DNA of 64,000 nucleotides from Salvelinus alpinus (lineage: Eukaryota > Chordata > Actinopteri > Salmoniformes > Salmonidae): the NCBI RefSeq assembly GCF_045679555.1, contig NC_092091.1, positions 71,269,313 to 71,333,312 of the forward strand, given 5' to 3'. Position numbers and translations under genes: made by a program. Shown here in pieces: positions 23,233-33,934 of this stretch (its first letter is position 1; every line of letters starts with the position of its first letter). The notes beneath the pieces are model-generated. The model saw only the letters and a list, made by a program, of their open reading frames with translations, was not told where the DNA came from and did not search any database.

Positions 23233-24497
23233 AAGTGGTAACATCAGATAGATGGATAGAGTTAACTATAGTGTAGTACAGAAATGATGGTGCATAAAGC
23301 ATTATGAAACCAATCCTTTAATCCCAAATCACTAGTGTATCTTGTTGTAAACGTTTAAACTGCATTTATACCATGTATAACAACAGGGCTCCCCTATAGG
23401 CGTGCCGTGATTTTTATGATCCCCAAAAAAAGAACACAAATACACATAAAAGACTTTAAAAGAAGGAAATCAGGAAACCAGGAAATCAGCTCAAAGAGAT
23501 TTTAATTTAGGAAATCTGTTCCCAAGTATTCCCACACATAAATAGATAGATATATGTAATCGTATCCCCATGTAATCAAGGTTTGAAATTATTCTGTTTT
23601 TGTCAAATACTATATCTGTTTGAGATTATTTAGGTCAATTTGCAGTGTACAAATTATTTATAACTATGTTCCGGCTTCCTGACCATCCGCTCAAAGAAAA
23701 ATTGGACTGAATGTAATTGGGGACCCCAGATTTATACCATAGGAATGACTCTACATACCTCTTCCTCCTCTGAGTTTGGAGCAGTTTCTGCAGACAGAAT
23801 CATATGTCAGTCATAATTGAACACGTTTTGTTATTTTTCAAGGAGTGTTCATGAGGCACCAGTGGCGTTCATTTCTCATTCAGGAATATTAAGGTGAGGC
23901 TTTCCAACAGCTGGAGAATTGGGATTACCTGGGGTCTCATAGTGGTTCCCAGAGGGTAGACAGGCAGATAGTACATCTAGCTGCTGCTCCTCAGTGGGGG
24001 TGGGGTCAGTTGGAGAGCCATAAGGGCTGGGATGCTCCAAGGACACTGGAGCAGCCTGGAGGTCAGTGAACTCCTTGCGAAGTCTCTCAATATCTCTTCT
24101 GAGGTCCTGACAGAATACAGTGGAAACCCCCATGATAAGAAAACTTCCCTAACTCTACTGTAAAAAACAATTAAAAAATTATTGACTAGTAAATAGTAGG
24201 AAAATTCATAGCAATCACCTGATTTTCTCTGGATAACTCCTCATTTTCTACTTTAGCCATCTCTGCTATGTTTTCTTTCTCCTCAATGATTCTGCGTAAC
24301 TCTAAAAGTTGCATCTGAGAGGAGAGACAAGGCAACTCGTGATCAGCCAAGATAATAAGGTTAGTGTGTTCTCTATTCACTTACAGGTGGACTAACTTCA
24401 CAGAACAAACAACATATTGATAAACAAAAATGATATCCCTTTCGGTGGATCGGAAAATTCAATAGTGTCTAAGATATCCTTAAAGCACCTCTAGTTT

Positions 24498-25354
24498 AGG
24501 CCTCCTGAGTGGCGCAGCGGTCTAAGGCACTGCATCGCAGTACAGACCCGGGTTCATTCCCCAGACCCGGGTTCATTCCCGGGCTGTGCCACAACCAGGG
24601 TTGGGTAGGTTACTTTCTAAATGTAATCCATTAGTTACCTGTCCAAAATTGTAATCAGTAACATAGCATTTGGATTACCCAAACTCAGTAACATTATCTG
24701 ATTACATTCTGTTAGTTTTAGATTACTTTCCCCTTAAGAGGCATTAGAAGAAGACAAAAATGTATGCTACCAATTGAACGACATCTATTGCAGGATAAAT
24801 CAATGTTAAAGTTTACATAGCTGGCCATATATGGATGTTAAATGTTACTTTATTGGTTGGTTATGTAGGCTCCTTCTAACCCATCGCTTTCTACTACATA
24901 TAATAATATGATTAAATGATATCTTTAAATTGTAATCCCCTACATGTAACGGATTACATGTCATCAGTTACTCCCCAACCCTGGCCACAACTGGCCATGG
25001 CCGGGAGTCCCATAGGACGGCGCACAACTGGCCCAGCGGGTTAGGGGAGAGTTTGGCCAGGGGGGCTTTACTTGGCTCATCGCGCTCTAGCAACTCCTTG
25101 TGCCGGGCCGGGTGCCTGCAGGCTGACCCCGGTCGCCAGATGAACGGTGTTTCCTCCGACACATTGGTGCGGCTGGCTTCCGGATTAAGCTGGTGGTTGT
25201 TAATGAGCACGGTTAGGCGGGTCGTGTTTCGGAAGACGCGTGACTCCACCTTCGCCTCTCCCGAGCCCGTTGGGGAGTGGCAGCGATGAGACAAGATCAA
25301 CATTGGGGAGAAAAAGGGGAGCAAAATACCACTTTTTTGTTTGTTTGTATAAAT
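24498..25354 (+). mobile_element. tRNA-headed salmonid SINE (SmaI-like), interrupted
   Basis: Head GAGTGGCGCAGCGGTCTAAG carries an A-box-like motif, and CCCGGGTTCATTCC a B-box-like motif, present twice. The body has CCCATAGGACGGCGCACAAC, and the 3' part GTTTCCTCCGACACATTGGT, ending in an A-rich tail. The 13-bp target duplication GCACCTCTAGTTT lies at 24485-24497 and 25355-25367. A hAT-type MITE (24596-24983) sits inside it. The right-hand duplication overlaps the splice donor of a CALCOCO2-like coil exon. Confidence 0.8.
24596..24983. mobile_element. hAT-type MITE nested in the SINE
   Basis: The 388-bp block starts CAGGGTTGGGTAGG and ends CCCCAACCCTG, with GTAATCC/GGATTAC arrays inward. It is flanked by the 8-bp direct repeat GCCACAAC (24588-24595 and 24984-24991). 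An 8-bp duplication and CAGGG ends are typical of hAT elements. It must be younger than the SINE. Confidence 0.8.
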
Positions 25355-26344
25355 GCACCTCTAGTTTGCTGCTCTTCTGCTTGGTCTGAGCAGACGTCAT
25401 GGAAGTGCTCTCCATGCGCTCATAGACCTCCAGTTCCCTCTCGGCTTTCTCTGCACGTCTGCGGGTATTGTTGCAAGCCTGCTGCTCCTGGTGCAACTGT
25501 GTCCGAGCCTCCTGCAGATTCCATGACGTTGAATGAATTGGCCAACAAATATTTTAAAGAGCGTATGTGTGTTAAACGCATTAATTCTCATTGATTACTC
25601 TGCTGAGTGTGCTGACCTGTAGAAGCTGAATGTAATCCTTCAGTCTGCGGGTCTCCTGCTCAGATTTGAGCCTTGGGGTTAGCCTGTTTACACAGACACG
25701 GGGGCATGAGGAACCACATTGGTACATAAGTGTAAAAAAAAATCCAAGACAGGATGATATCATGATATGACTGGAAAGGTGTTGGACTATAACGCTATGT
25801 TCCCATGCATTGAATGGATTGCTTCAGACAAGAATGACTCACTGTGCAATCTCCACACTTTGGAGCTCAACCTTTCCTTTCAAATCCTCTTGCTCCTTCT
25901 TCAGCTGTTGGATCTTGATCAATGCTCGTTCATATTTCTCAGGAATAGTGGTCAGAGACTGCAGTGATTTGTCACAAGAAATAGCAAGTTATATACACCA
26001 CAAGGAAACAGAGAAAGTGGAATAAAGAGTAGAAGATATATTGGAAAATATTTATGGTGTACAGTACATATAGCTGTCACATGTTTTGACACTATATTCA
26101 CCAAATATTTTTCATGAATAGATGTCAGAGACTGCAGCCATTCATGGGAAGAAACATTTAGAAATAAGACAAGGAGAGAGAGACCATTGAAAAGCATTGA
26201 TGGTATTCAGCTGTATAGTGTAGAGCCTGCAGCTGTCAGATTGTATTTTATTTTTTACTACTAATGATAATTAGTTGTAGTAGTACTGGTAGTGCATATA
26301 TATAAAACATACATTCTAATTTCCATTCTGACACATGACTAGGG

Positions 26345-26995
26345 TCTAGAAATTCAGCCTGGTCTCATAGACTAGTCGTAACATAGTTAATGTAAATCCG
26401 GGACACTCAAATTAGTATGATATATTACGACAAGACAGATGGTTACTTAAGGCAAAAAATTAAAGTAGGGTTGTTGGTCGGGGTGGGAGTATAATGCGAA
26501 CGTCTAGCAACCCAAAGGTTGTGAGTGCAAATCTCATCACAGATAACTTTAGCATTTTAGCTAATTAGAAACATTTCAACTACTTACTACTTTTTAGTTA
26601 CTGTGCAGCTAACCCTTCCCCTAACCTTAACCTTTTAGCTAATCCGTCCCCTAAACTTAGCCCTTTAATCTAACTCCTAAACTTAACCCTAACCTTAACC
26701 CCAACCCCTTGCCGGGCTAACATTAGCCAGCTAGCTAACGTTAGCCACCTATCTATAATTGGTAAAATATCATACGTTTTGCAAATTTGTAACATATTGT
26801 ACATTTTGCAAATTCGTAACATATTGCACGTTTTGCAAATTCTGAACATTTAATACGAATTGTAATTCATAACACATCAAACAAAATGGGTGATGAACTT
26901 CCACAAATTAATACATACCATGCGAAACGTAACATATCATACTAAAAGGAGTGTTTCGGTAACGTACAGTATAATACAAAATGATCTGAGATCAG
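26345..26995. repeat. unclassified 0.65-kb intronic repeat with telomere-like core
   Basis: It starts near CAGCCTGGTCTCATAGACTA and ends near GATCTGAGATCAGC, roughly inverted. The core has CCCTAACCTTAACC runs (26605-26710), then repeated TTTGCAAATTCGTAACATAT units at about 26775-26850. It is probably a non-autonomous DNA element. It lies in a CALCOCO2-like intron. Confidence 0.45.
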
Positions 26996-28387
26996 CTTGA
27001 GAAAGGAGCTGCTGTTGGAACAAACAACTGTAAAACAAACCTTGAGGCGATCAATCTCTTGCTGTTGCTCCTTCAGGACACTTCTCAGAGTCTCATGTTG
27101 CTCTTTCAGTTGCTCTATCTCCATGACCAGCTCTTCTTTCTCCCTCTCACTTTACTCTACCTGTTCCTAGATTCAGAAACGCACATCATGTCATGTACAT
27201 AACCTCACCTATGGATAATTTTAGCTAATATGTTCTTGTGAGGAACATCACCAATCCAAACAGAGAGTGCTGCCTTTTAAAGACAAGTAGTTCACGCATG
27301 GTCTTCAAAACACAATCTTTGGATTTTTGATATTGTGGATTGTATTGTTCCTGCGTTGTGATGACCAAGAGGTAGTTTTCCAGGCTGTAGTCTGTGTTTT
27401 GGGGTTTTAAAGCAGAGGGGGGTGCTGGCTCCTCTCACTTGGTCATTACTATCAGCATAGCAGAGCTGATAGAACTCTGCAGAATCCTCTGTATGCTATC
27501 AGGAATACAATATCATTGTCAGTGTAATTCCCAGCATAATATTGTTCACTTAAATATCAAAGGAAAATTGCATTTACATTATTTGTGTAAAAAATCAAGA
27601 AGTTAACATAGGCCTACTGGAACCATCAAGAAAGTGTAACCTAAACTGAGCACACTGATTAATATCAAAGTTCATGTTCGTTGAAAAGTTTGAGGATAAA
27701 ATGCACACATGGTCTTACCACGAAAACCCACTTGTTTTCTGTCTAGATCCTGTCCTATCAGATCCAATGATGGTTCTACCCACACAAATGTGTCCTTTAT
27801 GGTGCTCCAGCCCACCTGCACAATAATGCAGTTATTAAACAATCATGACTGACAACATAGGGAGGTATTCCAGACTATGGATATTTATTGTGGAATATAG
27901 GTTAAAACAATCAATTTCATAATGTCAGATGAAACAGATCACATATGAATATTCATGACAAAAGGTATATAATCTAATCTTGAATACCCAAGCCCAGTCT
28001 CTGGGGTTCGGTTTGATGGTTGCTGTCAGAGTGTAGCAGCAAGTCACTGGCAGCATTTTTAGTGTGTATGAGTGGGGAATTACCTGGGAAACATGTGCCT
28101 GCACTTTCGGTGCTTTCCATTGAGCACTGAAATGGGAAATATAGCTAAATGAAAACAAGCAGGCCAAGATGCCCATAAAAATGTAAAGTTTGAACTAAAC
28201 AGCAGGTGCAACTCGCTTAAACCTTAATTGATGTTGTTAACTGAACCCTTAGGCTATATCTCTTCTCTAGCAGCACACATTGTCCATGGGTCGGTTGTTT
28301 AGAAGGCCAACAATTTTATATTACATAAAGATTTAATTAGCCTACACCATCATGGTTATACATTCTGATGTACTATGACCTAGGTCA

Positions 28388-28800
28388 GGGATCATAAAAT
28401 AGATTCAGTCGCGGGCCGATTTTTGGTCAGGGGGCCGGAACAAGATTACAAATAATTTGTATACTGAAAATTGACAACAGATATAATATTTTACTAAAAC
28501 ATTATAATTTCAAACCTTGCCTACTTTTGTATACGATCACATATTGTAGCCTATATCTCTCTTTTATGCGGGGAAATACTTTGGAACAGTTTTACAAAAT
28601 GTAAATCACTTAAGGTAAAAATGTCGTTCTGCCCCCGAGCAAGGCAGTTAAAACACTGATCCCCGGGCGCCGAAGACTTGGAAGTCGATTTAAGGCAACC
28701 CCCCGCATCGCTCTGATTCAGAGGGGTTGGATTAAATGCGAAAGACACATTTCAGTTGAATGCATTCATTTGTACAACTGACTAGGTATTCTCCTTTCCT
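28388..28800. repeat. hAT fragment and SINE 3' tail
   Basis: At 28388-28460, a CGGGCCGATTTTTGG...GGGGGCCGGAAC block resembles a hAT-derived repeat end. At 28619-28800, sequence with GTTCTGCCCCCGAGCAAGGC and CATTTGTACAACTGACTAGG matches the 3' body of a common salmonid SINE; its reverse complement tail recurs at 41545-41615. Confidence 0.5.
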
Positions 28801-29119
28801 AATACCTTATTCGAAATTGTTTTACTCTGTTTAGCCTACTCAAGCCATGAAGATATACTGCAGGTAACGTTACAAGGCCACAAATAAATACAAAGAGAGA
28901 CAACGAATATGAAAGTAAACGCAATACTGTCATTATTACGATCAAATATGTTATACTGTTTAGCTCAAATAAATGATTTAAATTGTTGACCTTACATGAA
29001 GTTTGGACTGCCAGTTCAACTCAGAGCGGTGTCGCACTCGCAACTCAAACGTCAGATCGGAATAGGCTAGGCTACTTGGTTTGTTCAAAACATCCCGGAA
29101 CTCGGAAATCTCCGACTTA

Positions 29120-29865
29120 AGTGCGTTCAAAACAACTGGAAACTAGGAAAAAATGAACTCCGACTGGGAAAATAGTTTTGAACGGTCATCCAACTCGGAA
29201 TTTGAAGTCGGAAACTCAAGCATCAACCGGTTTTGTCTATAAGGGACACAGCCTTTCTCAAAATGGTATTTTCATAGCAGGTTTGGGAGAACCTAAGCAG
29301 CAGGTTAGGATAATTAACGTAGCAGGTTATGATCATTAGGTTAAGGTTAGGAAAAGGGTTAGGGTTGGCTAAATGCAACAACAAAATGTTTTAAGTCAAA
29401 TTGACCATAACTGTATCCCATCTAGTAATTACGGCATCATCCTAGAGCTCTGACTTCTCCGCTCTGAAGATCACTGACGTCACAGTCTGAGCTCGTTTTT
29501 TCAGAGATCCCAGGTGTCTTGAACAAACCATGCGAAAATCTCAATAAATTCTCCTCAACCTCTCTCCTCGGCTCCTTTTCAAAACTCATTTGATGAGGTC
29601 AGAGGGGCGGGACCTATGACTTTGGTTTAAAGAAGGAGGCGAGGAGAGAGGACGCGAGGGGGATGCAATTGAGATTCTCTCCCAATGTCACAGGCATGGG
29701 ACACTTTTCACCGAACTTCGATACAAATTAATTTTCGTAGCAGGTTAGGACATTATTTTAGCTAACCCTAACCATTTCCCTAACCTTAACCTCCGTATCC
29801 TAACCTGCTACTGAAAAGTCACTTCGGAATCGAAGTGCAGTGAAGAGTCTCTCCCTCACCGGTAT
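29120..29865. repeat. MITE cluster upstream of the CALCOCO2-like and gig2 loci
   Basis: The ends GTGCGTTCAAAACAACTGG (29122) and CCAGGTGTCTTGAAC (about 29510-29524) define a MITE with another insert inside it (about 29240-29400), rich in GTAGCAGGTTA and AGGGTTAGGG. A second palindromic block with GTAGCAGGTTAGGAC and CCTAACCTGCTAC lies at 29695-29850. I see no gene in 28180-30220. Confidence 0.45.
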
Positions 29866-30523
29866 TGGTGGTGTTCCTGCCCGAATAGATCCACAGACGT
29901 TGCATTGCATCAACCAATGGTCAAATTGCTAAATCACATTATTTGGTTAGCTCAATGGTGTATATACAAATCACTGGGTTAGCTGATATGTTAAACACTT
30001 ATCCCGCCTTTGTGAGATCTGGAATTAGTAGGGCAGGAACACCATCATTAATTTGAAGTGCGCACAAACCTAATCATAACCCGTACTGGCGAAATGTAGT
30101 TTCTCAAGGGGATGGCCACGACCAATCAAAAGTAAAGGCTACTTTCCCTTTTATCTTGCTGATTAACAGATTAGATATTATAAGGGGAAAAGGGAAACAC
30201 ACTCAGACAATGTGGGGAACTTTTACATATTTATTTGAGATGTATATCAAGAAGAAAACACTTCTTTTTAAAACATATGATCATTGATACACATGCATTA
30301 TTGACATAAAGTAAATATGATTGATTATATTTCGAAAATATTTGATATGATAAGGTTATATGATTGATAGCATATAGATTGCCGTGCCAAATCATCAGCT
30401 TCTACTTCCTATGAGCTGTATCATGTGGGACCGTCTGATTCTAACCATCCTCTTCTGATGACCATGAGGTGATGCTGGATGCTCCCACTGAATGCAGAGT
30501 TCATCAGTTCCACTGCATAGTAC

Positions 30524-31719
30524 TTATAACCATGGGTTTACCCTGGGGAAAGAATCAAATAGAAACGCCGCAATCAAAACCTGAAGTGGGGTAAGCATAG
30601 CATATGATCTAGAATCAAGTAGTCTTCAAGTCTTTTTTGAAAAAAGTATTACTTTACTGATTGTGTTATATGACTGTGGCTCAATATCATTTACTTTTTT
30701 AAGTTGGCGACATCCAGCAATGCCATCACTTTGATTCTCTTTGGATCGTAGACACAGTCCTCCTCTTGGTTGCTTGGTACCATGCCAACACCAGGTGGAA
30801 CCCAGGCAGTGTCAAAACCATGAGTGTGCCAGTTGTATTGGTTGTCATGACCTTTTTTGTTGATGACTTTAACTCTGCCAACATTCACCTTTACTTTCAG
30901 AACCATCCTGTCTGAGTCAGAAGAACCAAGGGGGTATCTAATGACTTTTCTGATGTCTCGACTGAGGTAGACACCTGCACCAAGCATGCCAACTTTAGAG
31001 GGTGTGAAGCCATGTCTCTGTATTTCTACTGCAGCCTGTTTTGATGTTCCATGATACATCACGTAGACATGGCTGTCCTCAGGGGTGACTCCACTCTGAA
31101 GATGATCATACTGAGATCTGTAAGACAGGAACACCATTTGTGTTTATAGATATGTAAGAAATTATATTGTGTTCAGTAGGTTAATTATTTTTAAGGTACA
31201 TTATATCTTTACATTTATTGAAAAAAAGTGTTGTATATGAAACTTTAACAGTCTTTTTCACACTTACAAGTTCTCTTCGGTAACCTTCATGACCTCAATG
31301 ACTTTGATTCTCTTCGGGTCGTAGACACAGTTCTCCTGTTGGTTGCTTGGCACCATGCCAACATTAGGTGGAACCCAGGCAGTATCAAAGCCATGCACAG
31401 TGTGCCATGTCTTCTGCATGGGGTGGTTCTGCCTGTCTATGACCTTAACCCTGCCGACATCCACTCTGACTTTAAGTACTCTTTTCTCAGAGTCAGGAAC
31501 ACCAAGAGGGTATTTACAGGCTTTTCGGATGTCCCGACTAACATAAACACCTGCACCAAGCATTCTATCTGCACTTGATGGTTTGAAGCCTTCCCTTTTA
31601 ATCAACTCTGCGCCCTGTTTTGAGCAGCCATGAAACATCACATATTCTCTGTGATCTTCAGGATGAGTCTTGCTGTCAAGCAAGTTGATGTAGTATGGGG
31701 AGTCAGGGTTAACATCCAT
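30524..31719 (-). CDS. gig2-like: gig2-like protein with two PARP-like domains, complete
   Basis: Coding exons 31719-31268, 31117-30695 and 30542-30524 sum to 894 nt (297 aa plus stop), with good GT-AG sites. Start is ATG at 31719 (MDVNPDSPYYINLL); the upstream in-frame TTG is not used. Domain 1 (residues about 20-150): MFHGCSKQ, MLGAGVYVSRDIRK, DTAWVPPNVGM, NCVYDPKRIKVIEV. Domain 2 (about 160-290): MYHGTSKQ, MLGAGVYLSRDIRK, DTAWVPPGVGM, VYDPKRIKVMAL. The HG and GVY motifs match the NAD-pocket His and Tyr of PARPs; I cannot name a catalytic Glu. The family is interferon- and virus-induced in fish. A poly(A) signal reads AATAAA on minus near 30227. It is intact, opposite in strand to the gig2 gene at the window start, with the same exon plan. 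Confidence 0.9.
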
Positions 31720-31984
31720 AGTAACCAAACTGCTGTTAAATACACCTCTGCTGAAATGAGCTGTAATTTAAGTACATACATTGCAATTACAATTTGTAAG
31801 TTAACATAGTTGAATATTCCTAAGGCTGACTGTTACACTAAATTGTTATGGCTGAATAATATTTCAAAATATGCTGAATTATTACACTAGCATTATAACA
31901 CGATCATGTAAAGACTTATTTATTAAGTAAACAGGGGTTGTTTGATAGCCAAGTGTCCAGTAATAAGTTAATGTGTCTCGAAAA

Positions 31985-32115
31985 ACAGATGAGACCGTTC
32001 TTACCTGCTGTTGCCAGACAAATGCAGGAATACTCCGTATGCATAGGAAACTTAGCGCTTAGGTTTCAATTCCTGACTGCAGGCAAATCTTGCCTATTTA
32101 GGTTTTGTTTCCTGG
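31985..32115 (-). promoter_or_regulatory. gig2 leader exon with ISRE-like motifs upstream
   Basis: A minus-strand donor (CAGCAG then GTAAGAA, at 32005/32004) fits a noncoding exon that would join the acceptor before 31748 (TTTCAG). Directly upstream on minus lie GGAATTGAAACC (32073-32062) and GGAAACAAAACC (32112-32101), each close to the ISRE/IRF core GAAANNGAAAC. Known interferon induction of the family makes this plausible; sites were called by eye. Confidence 0.5.
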
Positions 32116-32203
32116 TCTAGTCTTGCAGTGGCAACCTGTCATTCAGGACAAGTGAGCACCACATTTTTTGCAAAAAATAAATAAATAATTACAATCAAAT
32201 ATA

Positions 32204-33770
32204 CACTGCTCAAAGAAATAAAGGGAACACTAAAATAACACATCCTAGATCTGAATGAATGAAATATTCTTAAATACATTTTTCTTTACATAGTTGAATG
32301 TGCTGACAACAAAATCACACAAAAATTATCAATGGAAATCAAATTTATCAACCCATGGAGGTCTGGATTTGGAGTCACACTCAAAATTAAAGTGGAAAAC
32401 CACACTACAGGCTGATCCAACTTTGATGTAATGTCCTTAAAACAAGTCAAAATGAGGCTCAGTAGTGTGTGTGGCCTCCACGTGCCTGTATGACCTCCCT
32501 ACAACGCCTGGGCATGCTCCTGATGAGGTGGCGGATGGTCTCCTGAGGGATCTCCTCCCAGACCTGGACTAAAGCATCCGCCAACTCCTGGACAGTCTGT
32601 GGTGCAACGTGGCGTTGGTGGATGGAGCGAGACATGATGTCCCAGATGTGCTCAATTGGATTCAGGTCTGGGGAACGGGCGGGCCAGTCCATAGCATCAA
32701 TGCCTTCCTCTTGCAGGAACTGCTGACACACTCCAGCCACATGAGGTCTAGCATTGTCTTGCATTAGGAGGAACCCAGGGCCAACCGCACCAGCATATGG
32801 TCTCACAAGGGGTCTGAGGATCTCATCTCGGTACCTAATGGCAGTCAGGCTACCTCTGGCGAGCACATGGAGGGCTGTGCGGCCCCACAAAGAAATGCCA
32901 CCCCACACCATGACTGACCCACCGCCAAACCGGTCATGCAGGAGGATGTTGCAGGCAGCATTCTCCACGGCGTCTCCAGACTCTGTCACGTCTGTCACAT
33001 GTGCTCAGTGTGAACCTGCTTTCATCTGTGAAGAGCACAGGGCGCCAGTGGCGAATTTGCCAATCTTGGTGTTCTCTGGCAAATGCCAAACGTCCTGCAC
33101 GGTGTTGGGCTGTAAGCACAACCCCCACCTGTGGACGTCGGGCCCTCATACCACCCTCATGGAGTCTGTTTCTGACCGTTTGAGCAGACACATGCACATT
33201 TGTGGCCTGCTGGAGGTCATTTTGCAGGGCTCTGGCAGTGCTCCTCCTGCTCCTCCTTGCACAAAGGCGGAGGTAGCGGTCCTGCTGCTGGGTTGTTGCC
33301 CTCCTACGGCCTCCTCCACGTCTCCTGATGTATTGGCCTGTCTCCTGGTAGCGCCTCCATGCTCTGGACACTACGCTGACAGACACAGCAAACCTTCTTG
33401 CCACAGCTCGCATTGATGTGCCATCCTGGATGAGCTGCACTACCTGAGCCACGTGTGTGGGTTGTAGACTCATGCTACCACTAGAGTGAAAGCACCGCCA
33501 GCATTCAAAAGTGACCAAAACATCACCCAGGAATCATAGGAACTGAGAAGTGTTCTGTGGTCACCACCTGCAGAACCACTCCTTTATTGAGGGTGTCTTG
33601 CTAATTGCCTATAATTTCCACCTGTTGTCTATTCCATTTGCACAACAGCATGTGAAATTTATTGTCAATCAGTGTTGCTTCCTAAGTGGACAGTTTGATT
33701 TCACAGAAGTGTGATTGACTTGGAGTTACATTGTGTTGTTTAAGTGTTCCCTTTATTTTTTTGAGCAGTG
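32204..33770 (-). mobile_element. Tc1/mariner-type transposon, nearly whole
   Basis: The 1567-bp element has inverted ends CACTGCTCAAAGAAATAAAG and CTTTATTTTTTTGAGCAGTG, flanked by TA (32202-32203, 33771-33772). It encodes a minus-strand DD34E transposase. Length and termini are those of a full Tc1-like element. It sits just upstream of the gig2 leader exon. Confidence 0.92.
32459..33518 (-). pseudogene. Tc1-like DD34E transposase with one frameshift
   Basis: N-terminal part (33518-32934): paired-type HTH ([22 protein letters not shown]), a GRRR-like linker and the first catalytic Asp in FTDESRF. C-terminal part (32998-32459): GGGSVMVWGGIS, second Asp in MQDNARPH, and Glu in NPIEHIWD with 34 residues between D and E. 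The two parts are in different frames, shifted near 32940-32965 (after VWRRRGE). Otherwise it is open and full length, so the copy is young but not self-sufficient. Confidence 0.9.
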
Positions 33771-33934
33771 TATATATACATATATTTTTTTGGGGGGGGG
33801 CTTGCCTGTTTTGCATGTAATTTTGGCATTCATACGTGTCACATATCAGTTTGCAAACAATGTAAAAAAAAATATATATAATTGAGTTGATAAAGCCGCA
33901 TTCACACATGGTCTCTTTTCAGTTTTCTTGAGTA

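Larger units (their letters stand above)
21185..24110 (-). repeat. tandem duplication of the 3' end of the CALCOCO2-like gene
   Basis: Copy A (about 21185-22337) and copy B (about 22350-24090) each contain a zinc-finger exon, the short EEEE exon and the linker exon. The junction near 22338 falls inside the copy A linker exon, which keeps the part matching 24070-23931 but loses its 5' part. Copy A has the intact terminal zinc finger (DHVFSHEV then stop). Copy B lacks about 29 bp and so loses the second finger's histidines. Copy B also holds a Tc1 remnant (22625-23232) that copy A lacks. Confidence 0.85.
21255..28176 (-). pseudogene. calcoco2-like: CALCOCO2/TAX1BP1-like autophagy receptor, probably decayed
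   Basis: Minus-strand exons, 5' to 3': SKICH part 1 (28176 to about 27979; VSQVIPHSYTLK, NPRDWAWVFK), SKICH part 2 (27815-27719; VGWSTIKDTFVWVEP), SKICH part 3 (27488 to about 27330; EFYQLCYADSNDQVRGAS), coiled-coil exons (27162-27040, about 25967-25859, 25675-25616, 25509-25365, about 24313-24219), a linker with NHYETP (24108-23931), a short exon (about 23790-23758), and a terminal exon with two zinc fingers, CRHC...H....H and CPYC...FEDHVFSH, stop at 21257-21255. The family (NDP52/CALCOCO2, TAX1BP1, CALCOCO1) links cargo to LC3 in selective autophagy and xenophagy. Lesions: no GT where exon 1 should end; a one-base frame change between GASTPLCFK and ENYLLVITTQ; an in-frame TAA at 27154-27152 in the first coil exon. 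Intact later exons leave open that a shorter product exists. Confidence 0.7.

Noticed and set aside
32754-33416. 220-codon + strand frame
   Set aside because: Antisense of the Tc1 transposase on the minus strand; no independent motif.
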